NCBI GenBank assembly: GCA_002405875.1 | Contig: DHMR01000025.1 | Span: forward strand, 1-32,490 | Source of the DNA: a bacterium UBA4637 | Lineage (GTDB): Bacteria > Bacteroidota > Bacteroidia > Bacteroidales > Bacteroidaceae | DNA: 32,490 bases | Reading direction: 5' to 3' | Part shown: in pieces, positions 23,264 through 31,780 of the stretch | Layout of the letters: each line of letters opens with the position of its first letter | Numbering within the stretch: position 1 is the first letter of the stretch | Notes under the pieces: model-generated | Told to the model about the DNA's origin: nothing | Seen by the model: only the letters and a program-made list of their open reading frames with translations | Databases searched by the model: none | Made by a program: the position numbers and the translations under genes

Positions 23264-24040
23264 TTATTTCTTGAAGAATCCTCTTATCACAAACCAAGCA
23301 TGAACAAAGAGGGTGGTGAGCAGACCATAATGGGTGCGCATCACACGGAAACGCTCCTTGAGGGAAGCACGATGGTTCTGGGTGGTCATGCCTCCATCCA
23401 AGAAATTGGTGATGACGGCATTGACATTGCGGAGGGGCAACTTTCTACGCGCCGACTCCTTCATGATGCGAATGCACCAATCCACATCGGCTGAGAAGCG
23501 GTAGTCGAGATTGTAATGTATCTGCTTGGCGATGTCGGTGCGAGCATAGAATGACTGATGGCACACCAACATGCCCCACTTGAACGAACGCCATGTGAGA
23601 TGCGCAGGAGGCGACAAACGACGATGGCGCAAGAACCTGCCTTCATCGTTCACGATGTCGGTATCGCCATACAGCACTCCCGGCAACTCCTCGCCCTCGC
23701 CTACACAACCTTCCACATACTCCAAGGTATCCTCTGATGGAAACACGTCGCCGGCATTGAGAAACACCAAGTAGTCGCCCGTAGCTCGGTCGAGGCCCTT
23801 GTTCATGGCATCATAGAGCCCCTTGTCGGGCTCTGAATACACCACTATCTCGTGGGCATTCTCCCCCACCTCGGTCTTATGCTTGTACGTCCTCACCATC
23901 GCCAGGGTCTTGTCTTTCGACACGCCGTCGATGATGAGATGCTCGATGTTGCAGTAGCTCTGCTTATTCACGCTATCCAATGTACGCTGCAACACTTTCT
24001 CGGCATTGTACGTACAGGTTACGACCGTAAACTTTATCAT
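23264..24040 (-). CDS. glycosyltransferase family 2 (WcaE-like group)
   Basis: This 258-residue GT2 enzyme starts KFTVVTCTYNAEKVLQRTLD and has HLIIDGVSKDKT (about 34-45). SEPDKGLYDAMNKGLDRATG (69-88) is a hallmark of the group containing colanic-acid type transferases. FLNAGDVF (93-100) takes the place of the DXD site. A C-terminal basic, hydrophobic tail (HAWFVIRGFFKK) may touch the membrane. Its ATG overlaps the stop of the preceding GT4 gene (ATGA), so the two are translationally coupled. Sugar specificity is unknown. Confidence 0.93.
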   Translation of the reverse strand: MIKFTVVTCTYNAEKVLQRTLDSVNKQSYCNIEHLIIDGVSKDKTLAMVRTYKHKTEVGENAHEIVVYSEPDKGLYDAMNKGLDRATGDYLVFLNAGDVFPSEDTLEYVEGCVGEGEELPGVLYGDTDIVNDEGRFLRHRRLSPPAHLTWRSFKWGMLVCHQSFYARTDIAKQIHYNLDYRFSADVDWCIRIMKESARRKLPLRNVNAVITNFLDGGMTTQNHRASLKERFRVMRTHYGLLTTLFVHAWFVIRGFFKK

Positions 24041-25305
24041 AATTTATAATTTTTGTAGGCCATAGCCTGATTGTATACTTCGATATATTTCAAGGCAACG
24101 GCATGCTGAGAATAGCATTGCGACACCTTGTGTAGGCAAGCTTGACTCAAGGCTTCCTTGTCGGCATCCTCCAATACCCAGTGGATGCCCTCCGCCAAGT
24201 CGGCAGTGTCACGATAGTTGGCGACATAGCCTGTCTTCTGATGCTCTATCATCTCAGGGATGCCTCCCACCTTGAATCCTACGCTAGACACGCCACAAGC
24301 CATTGCCTCCATGATGGTGTTGGGCAGGTTGTCTTCCAACGACGGAAGCACAAACACATCGACGGAATTGTAGATGTTGACGATGCGTTTCTCATCGCTC
24401 ACATATCCCAACGAATAGGATGGCAAGCTGAGCGTGACCTCCTCGGAGTGACCTCCCAAGATGGCGATGGCGGTATTGTTCTTTATCTCAGGATATTTCT
24501 CTATCAGTCGGTCGATTGCCTCCACGAAATATTTCATGCCCTTGCGCTCGTCGGTAACTCGTTGCGAAACAAAGAGAATGAGATGCTTGTCGGCTGGCAA
24601 TCCTGCACGCAGTCTAGCCTCCGCCTTATCCTGTGGGCAGAACACGTGGGTGTCTATCGGATTAGGGATATTGGTGATGCGTTGTCCAACGAAGAGCCCG
24701 CTAGCCTTGGCTTGCTTCTCCAGCCACTTGCTGCAACTCACAAACGAGATGCTGCCTCCTTGATACAGAGCCTTCTTGCGACGGAATATCTTGGTCGACA
24801 AGTCGTGCTTGCCACCCTTGTGGGGAAGGAGTGGACAGTTGCCACAGGCAGAGACATAGCGATTGCAGCCACGGGCATAATGGCAGATTCCCGTAGCAGC
24901 CCACAGATCGTGCATGGTCCATACGACAGGCTTGCCGCTCTTGATAATCTTGCGAATGCTCTTGAGCGACAACATGCCTTGGTTGACCCATGAGAGATGG
25001 ATGACATCAGCCTCCTGAAACTCACGCATCTTGGTGATGTCAGATCCTGCAGTAGCCATGTCTATCTCCCACAGATGATGCTTGGAGAAATGCAGATGCC
25101 AGAACACGCACCAACGCTCCCAGAGGAAATTCCACTGCAACTTGAGCGAACGAGGCAGCCCGACCACGGTGATGTCTTCGGTCTCCTTGTCGCGCACCAG
25201 CATCTTTGCCTTAACACCATTGTTGTTAAGGGCATCCATCAAGCGGTTGGCAGCCACTGCGGCTCCACCCGTCTTCTCACTTGTGTTTACTATGAGTACT
25301 CTCAT
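24037..25305 (-). CDS. glycosyltransferase family 4 (GT-B fold)
   Basis: This 422-residue retaining glycosyltransferase has an N-terminal acceptor domain starting RVLIVNTSEKTGGAAVAANR. A Cys cluster CHYARGCNRYVSACGNCP (141-158) follows VVWTMHDLWAATG, as in a well-known GT4 subgroup. The C-terminal donor domain has LILFVSQRVTDERKGM and PSLEDNLPNTIMEAMACG (321-338), the conserved acidic nucleotide-sugar site. It is the first gene of a two-gene unit with a strong promoter. It probably acts in surface glycan assembly, separate from the flippase operon. Confidence 0.95.
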   Translation of the reverse strand: MRVLIVNTSEKTGGAAVAANRLMDALNNNGVKAKMLVRDKETEDITVVGLPRSLKLQWNFLWERWCVFWHLHFSKHHLWEIDMATAGSDITKMREFQEADVIHLSWVNQGMLSLKSIRKIIKSGKPVVWTMHDLWAATGICHYARGCNRYVSACGNCPLLPHKGGKHDLSTKIFRRKKALYQGGSISFVSCSKWLEKQAKASGLFVGQRITNIPNPIDTHVFCPQDKAEARLRAGLPADKHLILFVSQRVTDERKGMKYFVEAIDRLIEKYPEIKNNTAIAILGGHSEEVTLSLPSYSLGYVSDEKRIVNIYNSVDVFVLPSLEDNLPNTIMEAMACGVSSVGFKVGGIPEMIEHQKTGYVANYRDTADLAEGIHWVLEDADKEALSQACLHKVSQCYSQHAVALKYIEVYNQAMAYKNYKL

Positions 25306-25329
25306 CTGTTATTTCATTTTTCTTTATTG

Positions 25330-25360
25330 CAAAGATAAAGAAAAAATATGTGTTTACAAA
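25330..25360 (-). promoter_or_regulatory. Bacteroidetes-type promoter for the GT4/GT2 pair
   Basis: On the minus strand TTTG (25360-25357), 19 bp, TATCTTTG (25337-25330). Both boxes and spacing match the consensus; RNA would begin near 25323, about 18 nt before the ATG at 25305. Confidence 0.7.
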
Positions 25361-25389
25361 ACAAATCGGTGGTTTTTATGCTAACAAGC

Positions 25390-25430
25390 AAAAAAAAGTA
25401 TGCCACAACTCTCAACGAGCTGTGGCATAC
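25390..25430 (-). terminator. rho-independent terminator of the predicted noncoding RNA
   Basis: On the minus strand GTATGCCACA (25430-25421) pairs perfectly with TGTGGCATAC (25407-25398), followed by eight T. It could also stop read-through from the ispF operon. Confidence 0.85.
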
Positions 25431-25570
25431 ACTATGTTTAACTTCAAAAATTTCTAATCAAAGGTAACCTCACGGTCTCCTTTGTTATCTGTTAAACAAT
25501 CTACCTTAAAACCTAATAACTAAAAACCTAAATCTATTACTACTAACCTAAACAATCTATTAACCTTTTG
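25390..25570 (-). ncRNA. predicted noncoding RNA of about 180 nt
   Basis: A minus-strand promoter (TTTG 25608-25605, 20 bp, TACCTTTG 25584-25577) would start RNA near 25570, and a strong terminator ends it near 25390. No ATG-initiated frame of any length lies between. The 5' half is A/U-rich and repeats UUAGG-type words four times and AGAUUGUUUA twice. A central hairpin pairs CAAAGG with CCUUUG (25459-25484) with an inner ACC/GGU stem. The terminator stem follows. It lies between ispF and the glycosyltransferase pair and overlaps neither. I cannot match it to a named RNA family; it does not look like 6S RNA. Confidence 0.6.
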
Positions 25571-25576
25571 ACACTG

Positions 25577-25608
25577 CAAAGGTACGACTATTTTCGGCTT
25601 CCACCAAA
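25577..25608 (-). promoter_or_regulatory. Bacteroidetes-type promoter for the noncoding RNA
   Basis: TTTG, 20 bp, TACCTTTG on the minus strand match both promoter boxes. The next terminator is about 180 bp downstream and no gene intervenes. Confidence 0.65.
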
Positions 25609-25705
25609 CATTTCTTGAAGAAAATGCATGATTTTTGAGATTTTTTGATTTACATCAAGAGAATAGCCTTCCGAGCAACAGATATTAACATCTCGTTAAC
25701 GCTCA

Positions 25706-26185
25706 TTAAGCCTTTATGATGAGAACGGTGGCATAGGCAGAGATACCTTCCATGCGTCCCGTGAAGCCCAATTTCTCGGTGGTGGTCGCCTTGATGGAGA
25801 TTTTATCCTCGTCCACTCCCATCACTTTCGCCAGACAAGCCTTCATGGCTGGCACATGTGGATTGAGCTTGGGGCGCTCGGCACAAATGGTAGCGTCGAT
25901 GTTGCCCAGGCTGTAGCCCTTGGTTGCAATCAAGTCCATCGTTTTCTTGAGCAATATCTTGGAGTCTACATTCAGGGTCTCTGCTGCCGTGTCGGGGAAA
26001 TGGTAGCCAATGTCGCGCATATTGGCTGCGCCCAGCAACGCATCGCAGATGGCATGTATCAACACATCGGCATCGCTGTGGCCCAGCAAGCCTAGTTCAT
26101 AGTCTATCTTGATTCCTCCTAACCACAAGTCGCGGTTCTCCACCAACTTGTGTACGTCATATCCAAATCCTACTCTAATATCCAT
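25706..26185 (-). CDS. ispF: 2-C-methyl-D-erythritol 2,4-cyclodiphosphate synthase
   Basis: This enzyme cyclises CDP-methylerythritol 2-phosphate in the non-mevalonate isoprenoid pathway. The 159-residue product has the zinc ligands Asp10 and His12 (GFGYDVHKL) and His44 (GHSDADVLIHA), then GDIGYHFPDT-like YHFPDTAAE and the C-terminal ATTTEKLGFTGRMEGI, all as expected, and normal length. The frame is open back to 26266, but that extension overlaps porV by 44 bp and has no family similarity, so the start is the ATG at 26185, 37 bp after the porV stop. It is probably the last gene of the FAH-porU-porV operon. Confidence 0.97.
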   Translation of the reverse strand: MDIRVGFGYDVHKLVENRDLWLGGIKIDYELGLLGHSDADVLIHAICDALLGAANMRDIGYHFPDTAAETLNVDSKILLKKTMDLIATKGYSLGNIDATICAERPKLNPHVPAMKACLAKVMGVDEDKISIKATTTEKLGFTGRMEGISAYATVLIIKA

Positions 26186-26222
26186 ATACCTTATTATATA
26201 TATATTGTGAAACTTAATCTGA

Positions 26223-27410
26223 TTACTTATTTTTCTTGAACAGGTCCTTGATACCATCCATGTCAAACGACAGGGTGAAGCGCAGGGTCTGGTCTAGCGG
26301 ATTGCTCTTCGCCGTAGCCACCACATAAGCGGCATCGAGCGAGAAGACATTCATCTTGAAACCGGCACCCACCGTGAAATACTTGCGGTTGCCCTTGTTC
26401 TGACTCTCATGATGATAGCCGGCACGCAAGGCAAACTTGTCGTTGTACACATACTCGGCACCCACGCCATAGTTGATTTCCTGCATCTCTTCCTTGAAAC
26501 CACCCGGAGCGTCGCTAAAGCTCTTGAAGATGCCGCTGATTGCCGACACATCGTCATATTCACGATGCACTCGATCCTCGTAGTCGGAATTGTCCTCGCC
26601 TTCTTTCTGCTTTGGCACCGTAGGCACGAGATACTTGTTGGCGTCGGCGGCGATGGTGATGCGGTTGTAATTGTCGATAGGTATCATCAGCGAGGCACCC
26701 AGACGGAGATTGGCTGGCAAGAACTCTCCATATTCCTTGCCGCTATAGGTTATCTTGCTACCGATGTTGGAGATGTTGAGACCTATGCCCAACTGGCATT
26801 CACGCTGTCCGATGGTGACGTAGTTCTGATAGTAGGCCGCAATATCTGCAGCAAAAGCCGAAGCCGGCGAATTGTCCTCGGTATAGTCGAAGCGCATGTC
26901 GGAATAAATCCAACGGATAGCTGCCGCCAGGGAGAATTTCTCGCTCAGCATCAACGAGTAGGCTACATCGAGCGACATCTCGTAGGGATTGATGGTCATC
27001 GCATTCTCCTGGTTCTCGGTGTTGTTAGTTTGCACCTCGCCCATATTGAAATACCTGAGCGAAGCCGACACGGCGCTATAGTCGCCGATGCGATAATAGC
27101 CCGCCAGATAGGCGAGGTTCATATCGTTGACCAAGGAGCGAAGCCAAGGCGTGAAGTTGAGCGCCACCCCTGCACGAGAGATGGTGAACGGATATTTCGC
27201 CGGGTTCCAATATTGGGAATTGACATCTGGGTCGGTAGCCGCACCGGCATCTCCCAGTCCACCGCCACGGGCATCAGGCGCAATGGTCTGAGAGATGACG
27301 GCATAGTTGACGGGGTTGAAGAGATCTTTCTTGTCTTGCGCCTCCGCCTGGAGGGCGACGGCTGACAAGCATCCCAGCATTGCAATCTTGAATGTTCTGT
27401 TGATGTTCAT
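26223..27410 (-). CDS. porV: type IX secretion system outer-membrane protein PorV
   Basis: This 395-residue outer-membrane beta-barrel protein has a signal peptide (about 1-24, ending AEA). NPVNYAVISQTIAPDARGGG followed by LGDAGAATDPDVNSQYWNPA is the PorV (LptO) signature. The rest alternates in barrel fashion (LRYFNMGEVQ, FALRAGYHHES, FTVGAGFKMNVFSLDAAYV). PorV receives cargo from the SprA translocon and carries it to the PorU sortase in the attachment complex. It begins 16 bp after the porU stop, the common gene order. The presence of both implies that the organism exports CTD-bearing proteins to its surface. Confidence 0.95.
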   Translation of the reverse strand: MNINRTFKIAMLGCLSAVALQAEAQDKKDLFNPVNYAVISQTIAPDARGGGLGDAGAATDPDVNSQYWNPAKYPFTISRAGVALNFTPWLRSLVNDMNLAYLAGYYRIGDYSAVSASLRYFNMGEVQTNNTENQENAMTINPYEMSLDVAYSLMLSEKFSLAAAIRWIYSDMRFDYTEDNSPASAFAADIAAYYQNYVTIGQRECQLGIGLNISNIGSKITYSGKEYGEFLPANLRLGASLMIPIDNYNRITIAADANKYLVPTVPKQKEGEDNSDYEDRVHREYDDVSAISGIFKSFSDAPGGFKEEMQEINYGVGAEYVYNDKFALRAGYHHESQNKGNRKYFTVGAGFKMNVFSLDAAYVVATAKSNPLDQTLRFTLSFDMDGIKDLFKKNK

Positions 27411-27426
27411 ATTTATCTGTTTGTTG

Positions 27427-30400
27427 TTACTTGATGATGATGAGCTTTTTTACTTTCGAGGCGAAGCCGCTACCGTCGGAAGAGACCTTGACACGATAGA
27501 GATAGACACCGGTACCCAACGGACTGCCGCCATCTGTCGTGAGGTCCCATCTCTGGGTGTATTGTCCGGTATCCGACACCCCTTTCTCCGCATGTCGCCA
27601 AAGCTGGCGACCCGCCACGTCGTAGACCTCGATGACGACATCCAGATTGCTCCCTATTCGGTCGTGATTGAGGATGAATGTCGTCGTGTTCTTGGCAGGA
27701 TTCTCGGTCACGCCCACCTCCAAGATGTTCGGGTTCAAAGCCTCCACCACATTGAAACGGAGCGTGGTCGTGGTACTGTTGTTCTGCACATCCCAACACC
27801 TGAAGGTGAGCTGGTGCTTGCCAGGGGCGAGCTCAGGAATGCTAAAAGAGACGGAGCCACTGGCATAGGTGCCGAAATCGTAGGTGAAGTTGTCGTTGAG
27901 CACATAGGTCTTCGCCAGGTCGCCATCTATCACGAGTTGCAGGTCGTGCCCGATGCCACTCCCTGTGGCGTTGATGCCGTCCTTATCGCTGATGTTTGCC
28001 ACGAAGAATGGGGTGGTGTTCACCTTTCCTCCATCCACAAAGGAGGTGGAGTTGAGGTAGCAATATACGGTTGGCCCCACGGAGTCGGTTACCACGTCCT
28101 CACTGCCGCCTACGACAAACTGGTCGCAAGCACCATGTGCCCGCACTTTCTTGTCGATGCTCACGGCATAGAGGTTCATCAAACCAGTGTCTCCAGAATA
28201 ATTGATGTCCTTGGGCACAGCAAAGGAGAAGGCAAACTTGCCTTGGCGCACACTGTCAGCCCCCGCATAGAGCGTCTTGGTGCGGTCGGTATAGACGAAC
28301 GGCTCTTCAGCCCCCGTGGCACTGGTGTCATTGAGGCGACAGGTGATCTGTTCTTTCGAATCTCTCACCGTGGCTGTCACTACGCCCAGGAAGCCATCTT
28401 GTCCCCCCTCTATATGCCCCGCTATTCTCGCCACCGAGCCCGCCTTCAGCACAGCCCGCGCATCGGCCTTGTCAGTAGGCACGCCGTTGATGGAGTCTAC
28501 CACTACCTGTTGCATGGGCAGGTTGAGTGCCAGAGCAGGGTCGCCCAGCAACGAATATTGCAGATGGTTTACCGTGACATCTGTCTCAGCTGAATTTACA
28601 GCGCCCGTCATCACGTCGTTTTGTGCCAAGCGATGCGCCTCGCCAATGGTGATGGGCTTTCCATCTACCATGCTGAGCACTCGGCGCATGAAGGCACGGT
28701 TTATATATTTGTTTTGCTGGGCGTAGACGGTGCGCGTTGTACCATAGAAAGCCACTGCACCGCCGTTGGCATTGAGCAGCGCACTTTCTCCGATGGTTGC
28801 GTTCACTCCGTCGAAAGGCATGATGTCGCACGAGGCTGTCACCCAGAGCGGAAGATTCGTATTATGGAAATTCTCAAAATCAGAAAGCTTCAGCACCGCC
28901 TCATGTGAGAGTTGCGTGTTGCTGCCATGACCGGCATAATCCATGACGAGGGCACCATTGCTTTGCTGGCGCTTGATGATGTCGCTCACCTCCGGATAGG
29001 TATTACCCGTCGAAGAAGTCTCGCGGGGGTAGGCATCCCACATCACTTTTTTCACAAGATAGGCAGGATAAAGGGTCGAAACGTCGTCGGCTACCTCATT
29101 GGCATCCATCATGTGCTTATTGTCGTTGCCGTCATCGCCCATGAACATGAGGGTGTTCTGCCAGGCTCCCGCATTGGCGTTAGTGGCATAGTTGATGGTC
29201 TTGTCTACCAAAATCTCAGCCTCAGAAACTGTGGTAACGGGGAATCGCCCCACCGCCACATCCTGCAATTCACGAGCGGGTTGCGCACCAGCCCCCTCGC
29301 CCAAGATGCCCAGCCAACTATCGCTCACATAGCAGGATACCGAACTGAAAGAATTCTCGCTCTCATGGCAGAGCAGATAGTCGTCTGCCTGGAGCTTGCG
29401 ACAAGCGGGGGTAAGCATACGATTGTCCCACATGCAGTCGCCAAAGAGCAAGAGATACTTGGGGACATCAGCCTCCGTGGTAGCCTTATCTGAGAGCATA
29501 CGCAGATAGCGACGATAAGCGTTTACATCGGGCGTTCCGCTGGAGAACTCATTGTAGAGCTCATCCGCCGGCACGATGTTGACTCGCATGGCATCGTGGC
29601 TTTCATGAAAGGCTTTGAGCCGTTGCGCTTGCTTGAGTAATTTCTGGGAGGTTGGGATGATAATCACCAGGTCGGCAGTCTCATCGGCATGATGGTCTTG
29701 ATTGGTGATGTTATAAACGTATTGCGCCGCCGGAACATGGGCATCCAAGGCTGAAGGCTTGCGAGGCTTGTTCCAAGTCACCGAAACATAGTCGAGGTGC
29801 ACAGGGCTGCCTGACAACGTATGGATAGTGATGGTGTCTTGCTGATGAAAATCGTCGATGGAATAGGTAGCGGCCTTCTCCACACCATGCAGGTAAGAGG
29901 CATCTTCACCCTTTTGGGCAGACAACGAGAGCGATATGGTGCCCAGTGACTTGCCGTTTCTTTTGATTTGCACAGTACTGGCATTGCCTGAGGTGACTGC
30001 CACCGACAACAATCCATGTCCATCGCCCGTATGGTTGGTTACGATGACTCGCTGCTCCTCGCCTACCTTCACTTCCGTAAGGTCGAAGAGGTTGCGTCCT
30101 CCATCATACCAGCTGAAGCCATCCTGCTCGTAGAGAAAATGATAGTCTTCTGGCTGCGGATAGCAGGAAGCAAGGAATGCTGTGGAATCCACAATGGATG
30201 CGGACTGTTCATCGCTCTGCGTGATGAAATAACAACCGTAGTTGGAATAAGGATTGCGGATGCGCTGGGTTGAGGTATTATCGTCCCAACTCACCGGTCC
30301 CTTGGCATAGAAATAATGGCGACCATCTATCACGCACTGTTCCACCTCGTGCAGGTCATCGGTAGATGTAAGGTAACTGGCAGAGAGTGCCTCAGCCTGC

Positions 30401-31014
30401 AAGTTGCCGCCATAACCATAGATTCTCACCTTATTAATATCAGAGAATCCTGCCTGACGCACCACTTGCTCGGTCAATTGGTGGATGCCCGACTCGCTCA
30501 CCTGTATCTTAGCCCATCTGCCTTGTGCCAACACCGAATGGTCGGCGTAGCCAGAAGAGGCAGACGAGCCATTTGACATTGAACGCAAACGGGCATTTTG
30601 CTCGGCACGTTTCTGGGGACGCACCTTCACATCGAGCATGAAGCTCACCAACATCTGATAGCGATTGTCGCGGAACACCAAGGGGCAAAAATCTACCCTC
30701 AGGCTACCTTGCTTGCGGCACTCGCTCACCTGTTGGTGAAGAACTACCTGACGGGGAAGAACTGCCCCCGACAGGCGATTGTAGTTGGCGATATCTTGTG
30801 GCGACATATCTATATACTCGGCATATTTCAGGCTCACGGTATAGATGGAGTCTCGCCACTCGCCTTGCAAAGGCTTGGAATACACGAAATGAGGCAACAC
30901 AGAGTCTACCCTGACCTCGGCAGAGGTCAAATTGAAGAATCTCTGTGCCTGCATCGGCAAGGCGAGCACCATGAGAAATGCCGCCAAGATATATGTCCAA
31001 ACCTTATTTGTCAT
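27427..31014 (-). CDS. porU: type IX secretion system sortase PorU
   Basis: This 1195-residue cell-surface protease of the gingipain (C25) fold removes C-terminal signals from type IX cargo and links cargo to lipopolysaccharide. A signal peptide lies at about 1-23. The C25 region is about 447-800, with catalytic His696 in MDYAGHGSNTQLSHE and Cys729 in WVTASCDIMPFDG, both present. The last 80-90 residues (NPAKNTTTFIL, VYDVAGRQLW, LGTGVYLYRVKV) are a FlgD-like type IX C-terminal domain, which PorU keeps. It begins 11 bp after the FAH-family gene and precedes porV by 16 bp. Length is normal. Confidence 0.96.
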   Translation of the reverse strand: MTNKVWTYILAAFLMVLALPMQAQRFFNLTSAEVRVDSVLPHFVYSKPLQGEWRDSIYTVSLKYAEYIDMSPQDIANYNRLSGAVLPRQVVLHQQVSECRKQGSLRVDFCPLVFRDNRYQMLVSFMLDVKVRPQKRAEQNARLRSMSNGSSASSGYADHSVLAQGRWAKIQVSESGIHQLTEQVVRQAGFSDINKVRIYGYGGNLQAEALSASYLTSTDDLHEVEQCVIDGRHYFYAKGPVSWDDNTSTQRIRNPYSNYGCYFITQSDEQSASIVDSTAFLASCYPQPEDYHFLYEQDGFSWYDGGRNLFDLTEVKVGEEQRVIVTNHTGDGHGLLSVAVTSGNASTVQIKRNGKSLGTISLSLSAQKGEDASYLHGVEKAATYSIDDFHQQDTITIHTLSGSPVHLDYVSVTWNKPRKPSALDAHVPAAQYVYNITNQDHHADETADLVIIIPTSQKLLKQAQRLKAFHESHDAMRVNIVPADELYNEFSSGTPDVNAYRRYLRMLSDKATTEADVPKYLLLFGDCMWDNRMLTPACRKLQADDYLLCHESENSFSSVSCYVSDSWLGILGEGAGAQPARELQDVAVGRFPVTTVSEAEILVDKTINYATNANAGAWQNTLMFMGDDGNDNKHMMDANEVADDVSTLYPAYLVKKVMWDAYPRETSSTGNTYPEVSDIIKRQQSNGALVMDYAGHGSNTQLSHEAVLKLSDFENFHNTNLPLWVTASCDIMPFDGVNATIGESALLNANGGAVAFYGTTRTVYAQQNKYINRAFMRRVLSMVDGKPITIGEAHRLAQNDVMTGAVNSAETDVTVNHLQYSLLGDPALALNLPMQQVVVDSINGVPTDKADARAVLKAGSVARIAGHIEGGQDGFLGVVTATVRDSKEQITCRLNDTSATGAEEPFVYTDRTKTLYAGADSVRQGKFAFSFAVPKDINYSGDTGLMNLYAVSIDKKVRAHGACDQFVVGGSEDVVTDSVGPTVYCYLNSTSFVDGGKVNTTPFFVANISDKDGINATGSGIGHDLQLVIDGDLAKTYVLNDNFTYDFGTYASGSVSFSIPELAPGKHQLTFRCWDVQNNSTTTTLRFNVVEALNPNILEVGVTENPAKNTTTFILNHDRIGSNLDVVIEVYDVAGRQLWRHAEKGVSDTGQYTQRWDLTTDGGSPLGTGVYLYRVKVSSDGSGFASKVKKLIIIK

Positions 31015-31025
31015 TGTCTAAACGA

Positions 31026-31643
31026 TTACTTGCAGTTAAAGTCGAGCACCTTTCTGTCTTCGAGGTAGCCCTCCAGGTGGTCGTCTATCTTTACCGGTCC
31101 ACAGCCCGTAGGACATCCCGTATAGAGCAAATCGCCCGTCTTGAGGGTGAAATACTGGCTGATGTAAGAGATGATTTCATCCACCTTGTAGAGCATGTTG
31201 CTCGTGCATCCCTCCTGCACGGTGTTGCCGTTGATGTCGAGATGGAAATGGATGGCCTGTATGTCGCGGAACTTCTGGATGTCAACCCATTCTCCGATGG
31301 CAGCCGAACCATCGAAACCCTTGGCGAGTTCCCATGGCTGACCAGCCTCGCGCAGTTTTTTCTGCATCTCGCGAGCAGTGAAATCGATGCCCACGGTCAC
31401 TGCGTCGTAGTAGCGATGAGCAAAACGCTCGGGTATGGTCTTGCCCAGTTTGGAGATGCGCACCACGACCTCAGTCTCATACTCTATCCTGCCCAGATGG
31501 TCGGGGATGAAGAAAGGCTTACCGTTGTTGAGCAACGCCGAGTCGGCCTTGGTGAAGATGACGGGACGCTCTGGTTTAGATAACGTTCCGTGAAGTGATT
31601 TATTGTGTTCGGTATAGTTCATACCGATGGCGAATATCTTCAT
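31026..31643 (-). CDS. fumarylacetoacetate hydrolase (FAH) family protein
   Basis: This 205-residue cytosolic metal-dependent enzyme cleaves or decarboxylates small keto acids. The N-terminal KIFAIGMNYTEHNKSL matches the family's start. IEYETEVVVRISK supplies the two metal-binding Glu (56, 58) and VTVGIDFTARE the Asp (87); LKTGDLLYTGCPTGCGPVK is the conserved C-terminal turn. In bacteria such proteins include oxaloacetate tautomerase/decarboxylase-type enzymes; the substrate cannot be chosen here. It is the first gene of the run ending in ispF, with 11 bp to porU. Being in front of a secretion gene is probably only transcriptional company. I see no TAnnTTTG promoter upstream. Confidence 0.93.
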   Translation of the reverse strand: MKIFAIGMNYTEHNKSLHGTLSKPERPVIFTKADSALLNNGKPFFIPDHLGRIEYETEVVVRISKLGKTIPERFAHRYYDAVTVGIDFTAREMQKKLREAGQPWELAKGFDGSAAIGEWVDIQKFRDIQAIHFHLDINGNTVQEGCTSNMLYKVDEIISYISQYFTLKTGDLLYTGCPTGCGPVKIDDHLEGYLEDRKVLDFNCK

Positions 31644-31668
31644 AAAGCTATATGTTGGTAAGTTGATA

Positions 31669-31721
31669 TAAAAAAGAAATGGGAGTTAGAAGCAAAGCAA
31701 AGCTTTAACTCCATAACTCCC
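31669..31721 (-). terminator. rho-independent terminator after tsf
   Basis: On the minus strand GGGAGTTA (31721-31714) pairs with TAACTCCC (31688-31681), followed by ATTTCTTTTTTA. It lies 60-110 bp beyond the tsf stop and separates tsf from the FAH-porU-porV-ispF operon. A nested GGAGTTAAAGC/GCTTCTAACTCC pairing is an alternative. Confidence 0.7.
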
Positions 31722-31780
31722 GGATATTCTAATTTAACTATAAGTCAAATTGAGCTGTCTGCGTGAATCCCACGATAGGA

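Noticed and set aside
26186..26266. N-terminal extension of ispF
   Set aside because: It would overlap porV by 44 bp and adds 27 residues absent from the family; the ATG at 26185 gives the normal length.
26409..27365. Open frame of 318 codons on the plus strand opposite porV
   Set aside because: Antisense shadow of porV caused by codon bias; no domain and no promoter.
27307..28593. Open frame of 428 codons on the plus strand opposite porU/porV
   Set aside because: It runs antisense across the end of porU, the gap and the start of porV, both of which have clear family motifs. The product shows no recognisable domain or signal peptide.
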